Part shown: piece after piece, positions 8,651 to 16,535 of the stretch | Position numbering within the stretch: position 1 is the first letter of the stretch | How the letters are laid out: the number at the start of each line of letters is the position of its first letter | Assembly: GCF_042659465.1 (NCBI RefSeq) | Contig: NZ_JBHSSW010000066.1 | Coordinates: forward strand, 372,001-436,000 | Direction: 5' to 3' | Length of the DNA: 64,000 nt | DNA from: Ponticaulis profundi | Lineage (GTDB): Bacteria; Pseudomonadota; Alphaproteobacteria; Caulobacterales; Hyphomonadaceae | Translations under genes and position numbers: made by a program | Notes under the pieces: generated by a model | Database searches by the model: none | What the model was told of the DNA's origin: nothing | What the model saw: only the letters and a program-made list of their open reading frames with translations

Positions 8651-9666
8651 TGCGGCGCCTCCATCAGTGTTTTCATCGCTTTCATAACGCGCGATTTTCC
8701 GGGAAAATAACTCCACTCGTGCGCATGCGGGTAGGGCGTATCCCACCCGGTCACCCGAACAATCGGCGCTTCGAGCGAATAAAAACAGTCTTCCTGGATT
8801 TGTGAAATGAGTTCGGCGCCGAAGCCGGATGTCCGAGGTGCTTCATGGAGCACCATACAGCGGCCTGTCTTTTGAACAGATGTTGTGACGGCTTCCACAT
8901 CGTAGGGGATCAATGTCCGAAGATCGAGGATATCTGCGTCGACTCCCAGTTCTTCAGCGGCAGCCAGCGCCACATGCACCATCGTGCCGTAAGCGATGAC
9001 CGTGAGTTCTTGACCAGCGCGAACTGTTTCCGCTTTCCCGATCGGTACAGAGTACAGGTCTTCCGGTACATCGCCTTTCGCATGAGACGACCAGGACGAC
9101 GAGGGCTGACCAGGGTCTCCAAAAAAAGGACCATTATACAGCCGCTTCGGTTCAAAGAAGATGACGGGATCATCGCTCTCAATCGCGGATGTCAAAAGCC
9201 CTTTGGCATCATACGGGTTCGACGGCATCATAACCACGAGGCCCGGGATATGCGTAAAGAACGCCTCCGGACTCATAGAGTGGGTCTGGCCGCCATAAAT
9301 ACCGCCACCGCACGGCGTACGAATGGTCACAGGAGCTGTGTACTGGTTCGCACTCCTGTAACGTATGCGCGAAAGCTCCGACAAGATCTGGTCAAAACCC
9401 GGGAACACATAGTCGGCAAATTGGATTTCCGCCACGGGCCGCATGCCATTCACCGCCATGCCCATGGCCATAGCGACGATTGCGCCCTCGTTGATTGGAG
9501 CATCAAAGACGCGTTCCGAACCGTATTTTTCCTGAAGTCCTTTTGTGACGCCGAAAACGCCACCGAAATAGCCCACGTCTTCGCCGAAGGCCGTGACGGT
9601 GGGGTCGTCTTTCATTTTCAGATCCATTGCATTGTTCAATGCCTGAATCATCGACATAGAGGGCAT
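8647..9666 (-). CDS. bkdA2: Branched-chain 2-oxoacid dehydrogenase E1, beta subunit
   Basis: Together with E1-alpha it decarboxylates the 2-oxoacids of valine, leucine and isoleucine, using thiamine diphosphate, and reductively acylates the E2 lipoyl group. The 339 residues match the family length and show the pyrimidine-binding part (SMIQALNNAMD, then FDAPINEGAIVAMAMG with the conserved Glu) and the C-terminal transketolase domain. Its stop overlaps the E2 start by four bases, which implies coupled translation. It lies 63 bp after bkdA1; AGGAGTTTCC precedes its ATG on the minus strand as ribosome site. Confidence 0.96.
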   Translation of the reverse strand: MPSMSMIQALNNAMDLKMKDDPTVTAFGEDVGYFGGVFGVTKGLQEKYGSERVFDAPINEGAIVAMAMGMAVNGMRPVAEIQFADYVFPGFDQILSELSRIRYRSANQYTAPVTIRTPCGGGIYGGQTHSMSPEAFFTHIPGLVVMMPSNPYDAKGLLTSAIESDDPVIFFEPKRLYNGPFFGDPGQPSSSWSSHAKGDVPEDLYSVPIGKAETVRAGQELTVIAYGTMVHVALAAAEELGVDADILDLRTLIPYDVEAVTTSVQKTGRCMVLHEAPRTSGFGAELISQIQEDCFYSLEAPIVRVTGWDTPYPHAHEWSYFPGKSRVMKAMKTLMEAPQ

Positions 9667-9729
9667 GGAAACTCCTCGAACTGTAATAGGAAGAAGTGGA
9701 CAGGGTAATTATACAGCCTGCTCGGCTGA

Positions 9730-10959
9730 TTAGTGCCCAAGCGCCTGTCGCTGGCGTCGAATATGCCAGGGTTGTTCAGCAAAAACGTCTTCAAACATGG
9801 TCTGAACAGGCGCATGTGGACCGTCTTCCAACGTTCCGTAGCTGACGCTTTCCTTCCAGGCTTTCGTCACTTCATTCTTCGAATCGGCCTCGAGATCTGC
9901 ATGCTCTTCGTCGCTCCACACGCCATCCATAATCAGGTGAGACTTCAGTCTTTCAACCGGATCGCCGAGAGGCCAGGATTTCCACTCGTCTTTTGGACGA
10001 TATCGAGACGGATCGTCTGACGTAGAGTGCGCCTCACCGCGATAGGTGAACAGCTCAATCAACGTCGCACCATGACCAGCACGCGCACGCTCCGCAGCCC
10101 ATTTCGTCACGGCATAAACCGCTAGATAGTCATTGCCGTCGACACGGATCCCCGGGATACCGAATCCGATCGCCTTAGAAGCAAAGGTTTCTGCTGCACC
10201 ACCAGAAATATTCTGGTGCATGGAGATCGCCCATTGGTTGTTCACGACATTCAAAAGGGTCGGTGCTTTGTAAGTCGAGGCGAGTGTGCATGCTGAGTGG
10301 AAATCGCCCTCAGCCGTCGAACCTTCACCGATCCAGCTAGAAGCAATGCCGTCCTTGCCTTTCAGGCGATTGGCCATGGACCAGCCGACAGCCTGTGGAA
10401 ACTGTGTTGCCAGATTGCCGGAGATAGAGAACCAGTTAAGGTCCTTTCGAGCGTAGTGAACTGGAAGCTGACGCCCGAGTAGGTTGTCACGCGAATTAGA
10501 GATGCACTGACACATCATATCGACCAGATCGGCGCCGCGATAGATAAGTGCGCCCTGCTGACGATAGGATGGAAACAGCATGTCATCATCCCGTAGAGCG
10601 TGCGCGGCTGCGATCGACACAGCCTCTTCACCAAGGCTCTTCATGTAAAACGACAAACGTTTCGTACGCTGCATCTTCAACATGCGCTCGTCGTACGCGC
10701 GGGTTAGAACCATTGTTCTCAACCCTTTCAGCAGCTCGTCATGGCTGAGCTCTGGTGCCCAGTCACCAATCGCACAGTGATTGTGATTGAGTACGCGAAC
10801 CAGACCGAATGCGTGGTCGCGCAAATCTTTGGCATCAGCCGCGACGTCTGGACGCGGCAGACCTCCGGCCTGTGGAATATTGAGGTGCGCAAAATCCGGG
10901 CGATCCCCCGGACGATATAGCGGAGCGGGAATTTGAATGCCTGAAACGGAATTCGCCAT
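9730..10959 (-). CDS. bkdA1: Branched-chain 2-oxoacid dehydrogenase E1, alpha subunit
   Basis: Thiamine-diphosphate subunit of the branched-chain complex. The 409-residue protein resembles Pseudomonas BkdA1 along its length as I remember it: YMKSLGEEA, GRQLPVHY, ISGNLATQFPQAVGW, the thiamine-diphosphate motif beginning GEGSTAEGDFH (residues 211-221) and running to VVNNQ, the HSTSDDPSRYRP loop, and an RRQRQ C-terminus. The long N-terminal arm before LSHDELLKGL is typical of the branched-chain type rather than pyruvate dehydrogenase. A frame opens at 11001, but the ATG at 10959 has GGGAGAG seven bases upstream and is preferred. First gene of the operon; the candidate promoter and dyads lie just upstream. 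Confidence 0.95.
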   Translation of the reverse strand: MANSVSGIQIPAPLYRPGDRPDFAHLNIPQAGGLPRPDVAADAKDLRDHAFGLVRVLNHNHCAIGDWAPELSHDELLKGLRTMVLTRAYDERMLKMQRTKRLSFYMKSLGEEAVSIAAAHALRDDDMLFPSYRQQGALIYRGADLVDMMCQCISNSRDNLLGRQLPVHYARKDLNWFSISGNLATQFPQAVGWSMANRLKGKDGIASSWIGEGSTAEGDFHSACTLASTYKAPTLLNVVNNQWAISMHQNISGGAAETFASKAIGFGIPGIRVDGNDYLAVYAVTKWAAERARAGHGATLIELFTYRGEAHSTSDDPSRYRPKDEWKSWPLGDPVERLKSHLIMDGVWSDEEHADLEADSKNEVTKAWKESVSYGTLEDGPHAPVQTMFEDVFAEQPWHIRRQRQALGH

Positions 10960-10991
10960 AATGTTTCTCTCCCGAAAATGTCTTTTATCGA

Positions 10992-11020
10992 TACATACCA
11001 AAAGAGACGATATGTTTCAA
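10992..11020 (-). promoter_or_regulatory. Candidate sigma-70-type promoter of the bkd operon
   Basis: On the minus strand, TTGAAA (11020-11015) and TATGTA (10997-10992) are separated by 17 bp, giving a fair -35 and a weak -10 box. Transcription would start near 10985, about 25 bases before the bkdA1 ATG. The weak -10 would suit a promoter that needs an activator. Found by eye only. Confidence 0.4.
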
Positions 11021-11035
11021 TTAAAACGTTTCATG

Positions 11036-11051
11036 GGGCACAATTGTTCCC
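11036..11051. promoter_or_regulatory. Candidate operator dyad 1 upstream of bkd
   Basis: GGGCACAATTGTTCCC is a 16-bp inverted repeat with one mismatched pair. It is centred near -59 relative to the start site inferred for bkd. A related 16-mer lies 31 bp further upstream, about three helical turns, on the same face of the DNA. Confidence 0.45.
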
Positions 11052-11066
11052 TTCCGCTTCATGTCC

Positions 11067-11082
11067 GGGAACGATCATGCCC
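11067..11082. promoter_or_regulatory. Candidate operator dyad 2 upstream of bkd
   Basis: GGGAACGATCATGCCC; its reverse complement matches dyad 1 at 13 of 16 positions (shared form GGGCAYRATYGTTCCC). It is centred near -90 for bkd and lies about 235 bp before nuoA, so it could belong to either operon; bkd is nearer. Confidence 0.45.
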
Positions 11083-11314
11083 ATCCAACACAACATATCG
11101 CTATCATATGCGCTCTGGCGCCACTGGGTGGTTCGCTGCTAAACTTTCGGACACAATACCAACGTAGAACGCGTTAAAAGTGTTCCCGACGCTGCCGTTC
11201 GCGTAAAACTTCCTTAGGTTTTATGGGTGTTTGAGGCATGAACCTCTTTTCCGAGGTTGAAACAGATGTAAAACCTGAATACTCAGCGTCGTGAAGATTG
11301 AAGGCTGAATCGGA

Positions 11315-11689
11315 ATGAATGAAATACAGTCCGTCGTAATCGAGTATCTGCCCGTCGTCCTGTTCCTCGGGTTTGCGCTCATTCTCTGCTTGGTTTTGCT
11401 GTTGGCTTCTGCCGTTCTTGCGCCATCCAAGCCTGACCCGGAAAAACTTTCGGCATATGAGTGCGGCTTTGAAGCATTCGATGATGCTCGCCTGAAGTTC
11501 GATGTTCGTTTTTACCTCGTCGCGATTCTGTTTATTATTTTCGACCTTGAAGTCGCCTTCCTGTTTCCGTGGGCAGTCTCTCTTGGAGAAATCGGTCTCC
11601 TGGGTTTCTGGTCCATGGTAGTCTTTCTGGGCGTCCTGACGGTTGGCTTCGTATACGAATGGCGCTCGGGCGCACTGGAGTGGGAATAG
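11315..11689 (+). CDS. nuoA: NADH-quinone oxidoreductase subunit A
   Basis: Small membrane subunit of complex I that helps join the peripheral arm to the membrane arm near the quinone site. The 124 residues hold three hydrophobic helices. The loop after the first, with LSAYECGFEAFDDARLKFDVRF, is the conserved signature including the cysteine that moves during the active/deactive transition in mitochondrial homologues. First gene of the nuo operon. Its TAG overlaps the GTG start of nuoB by one base. Confidence 0.97.
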   Translation: MNEIQSVVIEYLPVVLFLGFALILCLVLLLASAVLAPSKPDPEKLSAYECGFEAFDDARLKFDVRFYLVAILFIIFDLEVAFLFPWAVSLGEIGLLGFWSMVVFLGVLTVGFVYEWRSGALEWE

Positions 11690-12258
11690 TGACTGACACT
11701 CAAAACAAACCTGCACTGTCCGCTGGTCGAGCCGGCGTTGAAGGCGCAGGACCTGTTCGTGGTGACGATCCATTTTTCGCAGGCCTGAGCGATGAGCTGG
11801 CCGACAAAGGATTTGTCGTAGCGGCAATGGATGATCTCATCACCTGGGCTCGTACCGGTTCTATGATGTGGATGACCTTCGGTCTGGCCTGCTGTGCTGT
11901 TGAAATGATGCACGCAGGGAACCCACGTTACGACCTCGAACGTTTCGGTATGGCGCCGCGTGGTTCACCTCGCCAGTCCGACGTCATGATCGTTGCTGGC
12001 ACGCTGACCAACAAAATGGCGCCTGCGCTCCGGAAAGTTTACGACCAGATGCCAGAGCCTCGGTACGTGGTTTCTATGGGATCATGCGCGAATGGTGGCG
12101 GCTATTATCACTATAGCTATGCTGTCGTACGTGGCTGTGACCGCGTCGTACCAGTCGACATTTACGTCCCAGGATGCCCGCCAACTGCTGAGGCGCTCGT
12201 CTACGGCCTTCTTCAGCTACAGAAGAAGATTCGCCGTGAAGGCACGATTGAGCGCTAG
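11689..12258 (+). CDS. nuoB: NADH-quinone oxidoreductase subunit B
   Basis: Peripheral-arm subunit that holds iron-sulfur cluster N2, the direct electron donor to quinone. I place the start at the GTG at 11689, which shares a base with the nuoA stop and has GGAG upstream; the frame stays open further upstream, but that part is only nuoA read out of phase. This gives 189 residues. The four N2 ligands are visible: Cys68 and Cys69 in GLACCAVEMM, Cys133 in MGSCANGGG and Cys163 in YVPGCPPTAEAL. Confidence 0.96.
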   Translation: MTDTQNKPALSAGRAGVEGAGPVRGDDPFFAGLSDELADKGFVVAAMDDLITWARTGSMMWMTFGLACCAVEMMHAGNPRYDLERFGMAPRGSPRQSDVMIVAGTLTNKMAPALRKVYDQMPEPRYVVSMGSCANGGGYYHYSYAVVRGCDRVVPVDIYVPGCPPTAEALVYGLLQLQKKIRREGTIER

Positions 12259-12267
12259 GAGATCGCC

Positions 12268-12879
12268 ATGGATGACAATTTGAAAGATCTCGGCGAACAT
12301 ATTTCAGCAGCTGAACCGCATGCGGTTCAGAAATGGGAAATCACCCATGACGAGCTGACGCTCCATGTTGTGCGCGAGCAGATTCCGTCCGTGCTGAAAT
12401 TCCTGCGCGATGACAGCCAGTGCCGGTTCGAAACACTCGTCGATATCTGCGGCGTTGATTTTCCGTCACGCCGCGAGCGATTTGAAGTGGTTTATCACTT
12501 TCTGAGCATGCGCCTGAACCAGCGCATACGCGTCAAAACGACAACGGACGAAGACACGCCCGTGCCGAGCGTCATGGATATTTTTCCAGCAGCTCAATGG
12601 TTCGAACGCGAGGCGCTCGACATGTATGGCATTCTGTTTGCCGGAAATGACGACCTCCGCCGCTTGCTGACCGACTATGGCTTTGAAGGCTATCCATTGC
12701 GGAAAGACTTCCCGCTGACCGGATATGTTGAGGTTCGTTATGACGAACTCGAAAAACGCGTCGTATACGAGCCAGTGAAACTGGTTCAGGAATATCGAAA
12801 TTTTGATTTTCTCTCGCCTTGGGAAGGTGCTCAGGCCATCATCCCGGGCGACGAAAAAGCAGAGAATGGAGCAGGGTAA
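12268..12879 (+). CDS. nuoC: NADH-quinone oxidoreductase subunit C
   Basis: 30-kDa-type peripheral subunit of complex I that packs against NuoD. The 203 residues contain the family signature ERFEVVYHFLS and the stretch EREALDMYGILFAGNDDLRRLLTDYGFEG (shown in part: residues near the middle), then PLRKDFPLTG. The ATG at 12268 has AGGAG upstream. It is a separate gene here, not fused to nuoD as in E. coli; the nuoD ATG follows the TAA with no spacer. Confidence 0.93.
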   Translation: MDDNLKDLGEHISAAEPHAVQKWEITHDELTLHVVREQIPSVLKFLRDDSQCRFETLVDICGVDFPSRRERFEVVYHFLSMRLNQRIRVKTTTDEDTPVPSVMDIFPAAQWFEREALDMYGILFAGNDDLRRLLTDYGFEGYPLRKDFPLTGYVEVRYDELEKRVVYEPVKLVQEYRNFDFLSPWEGAQAIIPGDEKAENGAG

Positions 12880-14073
12880 ATGGCTGACGGTCAGACACAC
12901 GATCCCGACGATCGCTCCTTCACATTCAACTTCGGTCCGCAGCACCCGGCAGCACACGGCGTTTTGCGTCTTGTTGTTGAAATGGATGGTGAGATCGTTG
13001 AACGCATCGATCCACATATTGGCCTTCTCCATCGTGGCACAGAGAAGCTGATCGAGTACAAGACGTACCTGCAGGCTATGCCATACTTTGATCGTCTCGA
13101 CTATGTCGCACCGATGAATCAGGAGCATGCGTACTGTCTGGCGATTGAGAAGCTGCTGGGTCTTGAAGTGCCACGTCGCGCCAGTCTCATTCGCGTACTG
13201 TACAGCGAACTTGGACGCATCTCGAACCATATCCTGAACATCACGACCCAAGCCATGGATGTTGGCGCCCTGACGCCGATCACCTGGGGCTTTGAAGAAC
13301 GCGAAAAACTGATGGTGTTTTACGAGCGTGCATGCGGGTCACGTATGCACGCAGCGTATTTCCGTCCTGGCGGTGTCCACCAGGACCTGCCGCCAGAGTT
13401 GCTGGATGACATCATGACGTTTTGTGATGAGTTTCCGGCCGCGATGGATGACATCGAAACCCTCCTGACGGACAACCGGATCTTCAAGCAGCGTAACGCT
13501 GATATCGGTGTTGTCTCTGTTCAGGATGCATTGGATTGGGGCTTCTCTGGCGTCATGGTTCGCGGTTCAGGCATGGCCTGGGATCTTCGCCGCGCACAGC
13601 CTTATGAGTGCTACAACGAACTCGACTTCCAGATTCCAATCGGAAAGAATGGCGACTGTTATGATCGCTACCTCTGCCGCATGGAAGAAATGCGCGAGTC
13701 CATCAAGATCATGAAGCAGTGTATTGAGCTGATGGAGCCTGGTCCGGTTCTGGTCGAGGGCACAAAGGTGTCTCCGCCACGTCGCGCTGACATGAAGCGT
13801 TCGATGGAAGCTCTGATTCACCACTTCAAGCTCTACACAGAAGGCTTCAAAGTGCCGGAAGGTGAAATCTACGCCGCTGTAGAAGCGCCGAAAGGTGAGT
13901 TTGGCGTCTATCTAGTAGCCGACGGCACAAACCGGCCTTATCGCCTCAAGATTCGCGCTCCTGGCTTCCCGCACTTGCAAGCCATGGATTATCTCTGCAA
14001 AGGGCACCAGCTCGCAGATGTTTCCGCTATTCTGGGATCGCTTGATATCGTGTTCGGGGAAATTGACCGTTGA
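12880..14073 (+). CDS. nuoD: NADH-quinone oxidoreductase subunit D
   Basis: 49-kDa-type subunit that forms, with NuoB, the quinone-binding pocket. The 397 residues start with FNFGPQHPAAHGVLRL and contain PHIGLLHRGTEKLIEYKTY, with the conserved quinone-pocket histidine, and a C-terminal DIVFGEIDR. It descends from the large subunit of Ni-Fe hydrogenases but lacks the nickel cysteines. Translation probably continues directly from nuoC. A 73-bp gap to nuoE holds a small perfect hairpin, GCTTCT-TGC-AGAAGC, at 14106-14120. Confidence 0.97.
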   Translation: MADGQTHDPDDRSFTFNFGPQHPAAHGVLRLVVEMDGEIVERIDPHIGLLHRGTEKLIEYKTYLQAMPYFDRLDYVAPMNQEHAYCLAIEKLLGLEVPRRASLIRVLYSELGRISNHILNITTQAMDVGALTPITWGFEEREKLMVFYERACGSRMHAAYFRPGGVHQDLPPELLDDIMTFCDEFPAAMDDIETLLTDNRIFKQRNADIGVVSVQDALDWGFSGVMVRGSGMAWDLRRAQPYECYNELDFQIPIGKNGDCYDRYLCRMEEMRESIKIMKQCIELMEPGPVLVEGTKVSPPRRADMKRSMEALIHHFKLYTEGFKVPEGEIYAAVEAPKGEFGVYLVADGTNRPYRLKIRAPGFPHLQAMDYLCKGHQLADVSAILGSLDIVFGEIDR

Positions 14074-14146
14074 TCAACTTCCCCACCGCACAACCACTTA
14101 TGACCGCTTCTTGCAGAAGCCTGGACGTTTCAATGGAGAGCCTTGA

Positions 14147-15193
14147 ATGGGCGTGAGACGCTTTGATCTGGCAGCTGGTGGAGACGTATTTTCGTTCCAC
14201 GCCAGTACCGAAGAGAAAATCAGCTTCTGGCTTTCCAAATATCCGGAAGAGCGCAAGCGTTCTGCCGTGATTCCGCTTTTGTGGCTGGCGCAGAAAGATA
14301 ATGCAGGCTGGCTTTCCGAACCTGCGATGCGTGAAGTCGCTGATCGTCTGGAAATGCCGTATATCCGCGTGTATGAGGTCGCGACATTCTACACGATGTT
14401 CCGGCTTCAGCCCGTTGGGCAACACCATATCCAGCTCTGCGGCACGACACCGTGCATGCTGCGCGGCGCCAACGACCTCAAAGAGGTTTGCGAGAAAGTC
14501 ATCGGGAGCAAGGGCCAGGTGAACGAAACAGGTCGCCTTTCCTGGGAAGAAGTCGAATGCCTGGGGGCGTGCGTGAATGCACCGGTCGTGCAGATCAATG
14601 ACTATTATTATGAAGATCTGACGTCAGAGACACTCGAAGAAGTGCTTCGTAAGCTCGACAGCGGCGTCGATGTTGCTCCAGGGACTTTTGTGAAACGTCA
14701 CAAGTCAGCACCCGAAGGTGATGCTGTGACTCTGGTTGATGCTGCCTTGTATAATGGAAGTGCCGCAGCAAGTGCGTCTCTTCCTAATCTTCCGGAAGAG
14801 TTGCCTGAAACAACGCTGAAACCACGTGACGGCAAGATGCCAAAATCCGTGAAGAAGGCGAAGTCTGTAAAAGCCGAAGCGGAAGCCGCTGAAAAAGCAG
14901 TAGAAAAAACGGATACAGGTTCGGCCGCCGAAAATAACGCTCCGGAAGGTCAAAAACCAGAAGGCCTCGAAGCCCCAAAAGGCGAACCAGACGACCTGAA
15001 AAAGATCAGCGGAATCGGACCTAAGATCGAAGGCATCCTCAATGAGCTCGGTATTTTCCACTTCTCGCAGATTGCGGCTTGGGGAGAAGCGGAAGTCGCC
15101 TGGATCGATGACTATTTGAAGTTCAAAGGCCGCGTGGCGCGCGAAAACTGGATCGCTCAGGCAACAACATTTGCAGATGAGGCGACGTCGTGA
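14147..15193 (+). CDS. nuoE: NADH-quinone oxidoreductase subunit E with C-terminal helix-hairpin-helix extension
   Basis: 24-kDa-type subunit with the binuclear cluster N1a. Residues 1 to about 180 are the thioredoxin-like core; the ligands are Cys98 and Cys103 (CGTTPC) and Cys138 and Cys142 (CLGAC). The protein is 348 residues, about twice the E. coli length. Residues 185-280 are a low-complexity Lys/Ala/Glu/Pro linker and 282-348 a compact domain beginning DDLKKISGIGPKIEGILNE, a helix-hairpin-helix-like fold (GIGPK turn). Such extended NuoE proteins are known in Alphaproteobacteria; the role of the extension is not known to me. The ATG at 14147 has GGAGAG upstream. Confidence 0.94.
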   Translation: MGVRRFDLAAGGDVFSFHASTEEKISFWLSKYPEERKRSAVIPLLWLAQKDNAGWLSEPAMREVADRLEMPYIRVYEVATFYTMFRLQPVGQHHIQLCGTTPCMLRGANDLKEVCEKVIGSKGQVNETGRLSWEEVECLGACVNAPVVQINDYYYEDLTSETLEEVLRKLDSGVDVAPGTFVKRHKSAPEGDAVTLVDAALYNGSAAASASLPNLPEELPETTLKPRDGKMPKSVKKAKSVKAEAEAAEKAVEKTDTGSAAENNAPEGQKPEGLEAPKGEPDDLKKISGIGPKIEGILNELGIFHFSQIAAWGEAEVAWIDDYLKFKGRVARENWIAQATTFADEATS

Positions 15194-15223
15194 CCGGTAC
15201 ATATGTATTGAAGGAGTGTGATC

Positions 15224-16528
15224 ATGCTTGAAGATAAAGATCGCATTTTTACGAATCTCTATGGTCGCGAAGACTGGTCTCTAGAGGCCGCGAAAAAACG
15301 TGGCGCGTGGCATCTCACTCGCGAAATGCTGGAGTGCGGGCAGGACTGGATTTGTGATCAGATCAAAGCGAGCGGCCTGCGCGGTCGCGGTGGCGCCGGC
15401 TTCCCAACGGGCCTCAAATGGACATTCATGCCGAAGCAGGAAGGTCCACGCCCTCACTATCTAGTCGTAAACGCTGACGAATCCGAACCTGGCACCTGTA
15501 AGGACCGTGACATCATGCGTCACGATCCGCACCTGCTGATCGAAGGTTGCCTGGTCGCCTCTTATGCGATGCGCGCACACAAATGCTACATCTACCTTCG
15601 CGGCGAGTACATTTACGAGCGCGAGCGTATGGAAGCAGCCGTTAAGGAAGCTTATGAAGCGCGCCTCATTGGTGAGAACAACATTCATGGCTGGGACTTC
15701 GACGTCTATATCCACCATGGTGCAGGCGCGTACATCTGCGGCGAAGAAACAGCGCTTCTGGAAAGCCTTGAAGGCAAAAAGGGTCAGCCACGACTGAAAC
15801 CACCATTCCCTGCGAATGCCGGTCTCTATGGCTGTCCAACGACCGTAAATAACGTCGAATCCATTGCTGTCGCTCCGACCATTCTTCGTCGTGGCGCCGA
15901 ATGGTTCGCTTCAATCGGACGCGAAAACAACAAAGGCACCAAGGTGTTCTGCATTTCAGGGCATGTGAACAAGCCTTGCAATGTCGAAGAAGCGATGTCG
16001 ATTCCAATGCGTCAGCTGATCGAAGAACACTGTGGCGGCGTCCGTGGCGGTTGGGAAAACCTGAAAGCCGTTATTCCTGGCGGTTCTTCCGTTCCTCTGA
16101 TCCCGCGTGAAATTTGTGATGATGTCCTGATGGACTTTGATGCCCTACGGGAAGTCAAATCCGGTCTCGGCACAGCCGCTATGATTGTCATGGACCAGTC
16201 TACGGATGTGGTTAAGGCGATTGCCCGGATCAGCTATTTTTATCGTCACGAGAGCTGTGGTCAGTGCACACCGTGTCGCGAGGGCACAGGCTGGATGTGG
16301 CGCGTGCTTGAGCGCATGGCGCGAGGCGAAGCCGAGCATCACGAGATCGACATGCTGCTCGACGTTTCGACACAGGTCGAAGGTCACACGATTTGCGCAC
16401 TTGGCGACGCAGCTGCGTGGCCTGTACAGGGTCTGATCCGACACTTCCGTCATGAGATTGAAGAGCGGATTTCGACCTATCGCATCGGTAAGCCCCTCGT
16501 TCAGGGCGCAACGGTTGCTGCGGAGTAG
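15224..16528 (+). CDS. nuoF: NADH-quinone oxidoreductase subunit F
   Basis: 51-kDa-type subunit that binds NADH and FMN and carries cluster N3. Of two possible starts (GTG 15218, ATG 15224), the ATG is preferred because AAGGAG at 15211-15216 lies seven bases before it but only one before the GTG. The 434 residues show the flavin/NADH glycine-rich loop GLRGRGGAGFPTG, the ESEPGTCKDR stretch, and the 4Fe-4S ligands Cys345, Cys348, Cys351 (SCGQCTPC) and Cys391 (HTICALGD). A foreign-looking lipoprotein gene follows after seven bases. Confidence 0.97.
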   Translation: MLEDKDRIFTNLYGREDWSLEAAKKRGAWHLTREMLECGQDWICDQIKASGLRGRGGAGFPTGLKWTFMPKQEGPRPHYLVVNADESEPGTCKDRDIMRHDPHLLIEGCLVASYAMRAHKCYIYLRGEYIYERERMEAAVKEAYEARLIGENNIHGWDFDVYIHHGAGAYICGEETALLESLEGKKGQPRLKPPFPANAGLYGCPTTVNNVESIAVAPTILRRGAEWFASIGRENNKGTKVFCISGHVNKPCNVEEAMSIPMRQLIEEHCGGVRGGWENLKAVIPGGSSVPLIPREICDDVLMDFDALREVKSGLGTAAMIVMDQSTDVVKAIARISYFYRHESCGQCTPCREGTGWMWRVLERMARGEAEHHEIDMLLDVSTQVEGHTICALGDAAAWPVQGLIRHFRHEIEERISTYRIGKPLVQGATVAAE

Positions 16529-16535
16529 AAAGCGA

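Larger units (their letters stand above)
10960..11314. other. Divergent intergenic region between bkdA1 and nuoA (355 bp)
   Basis: The only stretch over 300 bp without a gene. The bkd side holds the candidate promoter and two dyads listed separately. The nuo side (about 11083-11314) must hold the promoter of the long nuo operon, but I could not pick a convincing pair of boxes; TTGAAA followed by TACTCA at 17 bp near 11256-11284 is too weak to call. A small perfect hairpin, AACCTC-TTTTCC-GAGGTT, lies at 11241-11258 in the nuo leader, without a T-tract. I see no coding potential here. Confidence 0.7.

Noticed and set aside
8845..9708. 287-residue frame on the plus strand
   Set aside because: Antisense to bkdA2 over its whole length; basic, His/Arg-rich product with no family motif. 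Shadow of a real gene.
10937..11167. 76-residue frame in the bkd/nuo divergent region
   Set aside because: Covers promoter and dyads, no ribosome site, no similarity I recognise.
11256..11284. TTGAAA/TACTCA pair as the nuo promoter
   Set aside because: The -10 match is too poor to support a call.
12466..13251. 261-residue frame on the minus strand
   Set aside because: Antisense to nuoC and nuoD; no motif.
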